Below are positions 39,575 through 40,523 of a DNA stretch of 40,523 nt, piece by piece; positions within the stretch are counted from its first letter, which is position 1, and each line of letters begins with the position of its first letter. The translations under genes and the position numbers were made by a program. The notes under the pieces were generated by a model that made no database searches, was not told the DNA's origin, and saw only the letters and a list, made by a program, of their open reading frames with translations. This DNA is from Bacillota bacterium (GTDB lineage: Bacteria > Bacillota > Clostridia > CAKSNL01 > HGM11501): contig JAUZPY010000005.1 of the NCBI GenBank assembly GCA_030705805.1, forward strand, positions 1 to 40,523, read 5' to 3'.

Positions 39575-40523
39575 TCAGCAAATATGAACCTTAGGACTTG
39601 ACAATAATCCCATAGGCATTGATACAAACTCATCTTTATATGCATCACCTGTGGTATAAAAGCTTTGAGGCTGACATCCCCATTGCTTTGCAGGGTAAAT
39701 ATGATAGGGGCCAAAAGTATTTCTTCTTGTAAGGACTGCATCAATAACGAGCTTTCCGTCATTGCCGGTAGTATCAATTATGTAAGGCTTAGAAATTATT
39801 GCCTTGTTATCCTTATCGGGATTTATAACAAGAAGTGCTGCATCTATATTTTCAACCTCCACAAGCAGCTTAGATGAAGCCGGTATATCAAAGAAGTACC
39901 TTACCCTTCCGCCATAGAAAGGAAGTCCTTGGCCTGTAATATCACCGATTTCAAGCTTTTCGGGGAGATTAATTATAACACAATAATTTTTCTCTGTCCT
40001 TACGCCGAAATTTCCTGTCAAATACATTGGTTCAAGGTTGGTTTTAAAGTTATACTTCGTTTTGGTTTCTATAATATTATTACCTTTAAGCAGTAATTCT
40101 TTCCGGATTCTTATACGTTTGAAAGCAATATCAATGTATTCTCCTTCATAAGTATCCGTATCAACGTGGTTCCCGTTTACTTCCAATTCAAAGGATTTAG
40201 GCTCTTCCATGCAAAGGAATATATCTTCCTTTGGCATTTCCTCTATCCCGAACTCGAATATAAATTCAGCCATGCCTTTATCAGGAGTTTCAATATACTT
40301 TTCTATATACCAAGGCTGCAGCTTTTCGCCGCCCCTTCTGTCAATATGAAGAGCATCCCTTATTTGCCTGTCTATAATAAGCACATCTTTTTTATCTTGC
40401 CAAGCACCATTATTAATGCGATATTTAGCCATATCAAGAACCAACAGATTTCCTTCCGAAAGCTCATATCCAGTGAGGGTTGGCTCTACTGTTTCACTGA
40501 TTGAAAATTCAGGCTCTTTCGGA
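39575..40523 (-). CDS. C-terminal part of a probable glycoside hydrolase (5' end beyond window)
   Basis: The frame is open to the right edge, so the visible 315 residues are only the C-terminal part. The segment GNLLVLDMAKYRINNGAWQD followed by LIIDRQIRDALHIDRRGG resembles the C-terminal region of large bacterial glycoside hydrolases related to GH106/GH2, where such a block precedes a beta-sandwich (ELEVNGNHVDTDTYEGEYIDIAFKRIRIRKELLLKGNNII; about 130-180) and a closing beta-domain. The visible part holds no catalytic domain I can assign, and the family is not certain. If it is a rhamnosidase-like enzyme it would fit a glycan-using organism. Confidence 0.55.
   Translation of the reverse strand, partial: PKEPEFSISETVEPTLTGYELSEGNLLVLDMAKYRINNGAWQDKKDVLIIDRQIRDALHIDRRGGEKLQPWYIEKYIETPDKGMAEFIFEFGIEEMPKEDIFLCMEEPKSFELEVNGNHVDTDTYEGEYIDIAFKRIRIRKELLLKGNNIIETKTKYNFKTNLEPMYLTGNFGVRTEKNYCVIINLPEKLEIGDITGQGLPFYGGRVRYFFDIPASSKLLVEVENIDAALLVINPDKDNKAIISKPYIIDTTGNDGKLVIDAVLTRRNTFGPYHIYPAKQWGCQPQSFYTTGDAYKDEFVSMPMGLLSSPKVHIC

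Noticed and set aside
1-40523. CRISPR arrays, rRNA or tRNA genes
   Set aside because: No regularly spaced direct repeats, no rRNA segments, and no cloverleaf with a T-arm were seen on reading both strands.

Overview
The window reads as one chromosomal segment of a low-GC, Gram-positive, spore-forming member of the Clostridia. Evidence: AT-rich intergenic DNA with consensus sigma-A promoters (TTGACA/T, 17 bp, TATAAT), strong AGGAGG ribosome binding sites, TTG/GTG starts, a SpoVB-type flippase, a T-box in front of ileS, the Firmicute gene order ylxM-ffh-rpsP-khpA-rimM-trmD-rplS-lepB-ylqF-rnhB-yraN, and a separate glutaminyl-tRNA synthetase as found in some clostridia. Genus cannot be fixed from the sequence alone. 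Nothing looks like a prophage, CRISPR array, complete insertion sequence or tRNA gene.

Layout. (1) 1-967, minus: the start of the str operon (L7Ae-like K-turn protein gene, then rpsL cut by the window edge) and a small DUF4430-like lipoprotein. (2) 1016-3582, plus: spoVB-like flippase, rpsU and ung. (3) 3583-4022: a gene-free stretch with a candidate structured RNA followed by three large hairpins. (4) 4025-15861, minus: a seven-gene operon of about 11.7 kb. Its order is solute-binding protein with carbohydrate-binding-like modules and an inserted zinc ribbon, permease pair A, an NHL/TPR/YIP1 membrane protein, a DUF5696 protein, and permease pair B. It has no ATPase gene. (5) 15994-17816, plus: DUF1385 protein and prmC. 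(6) 17955-22195, minus: PHP-domain protein and T-box-controlled ileS. (7) 22202-23336: an inverted-repeat-rich segment with a relic reading frame, next to an HExxH metallopeptidase gene. (8) 23409-29718, minus: HAD phosphatase, glnS, gltX, proC and an aminotransferase. (9) 29726-33142, minus: M19 dipeptidase, RseC-like protein, MntP and an S41 protease. (10) 33139-39535, minus: the ffh/rimM/trmD/ylqF operon for secretion and ribosome maturation. (11) 39544-40523: the 3' end of a probable carbohydrate-active enzyme.

The most unusual part is the seven-gene operon. One secreted binding protein is encoded with two complete permease pairs, a predicted TIM-barrel-like DUF5696 exoprotein and a sensor-like beta-propeller/YIP1 membrane protein. 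I infer a dedicated system for binding, processing and importing a complex glycan that borrows a shared MsmX-type ATPase encoded elsewhere. Other points worth a second look are the candidate ncRNA after ung, the nested inverted-repeat element at 22297-22552, the T-box with an AUC specifier before an ileS of the eukaryote-like type, and inverted repeats just downstream of two predicted transcription starts.
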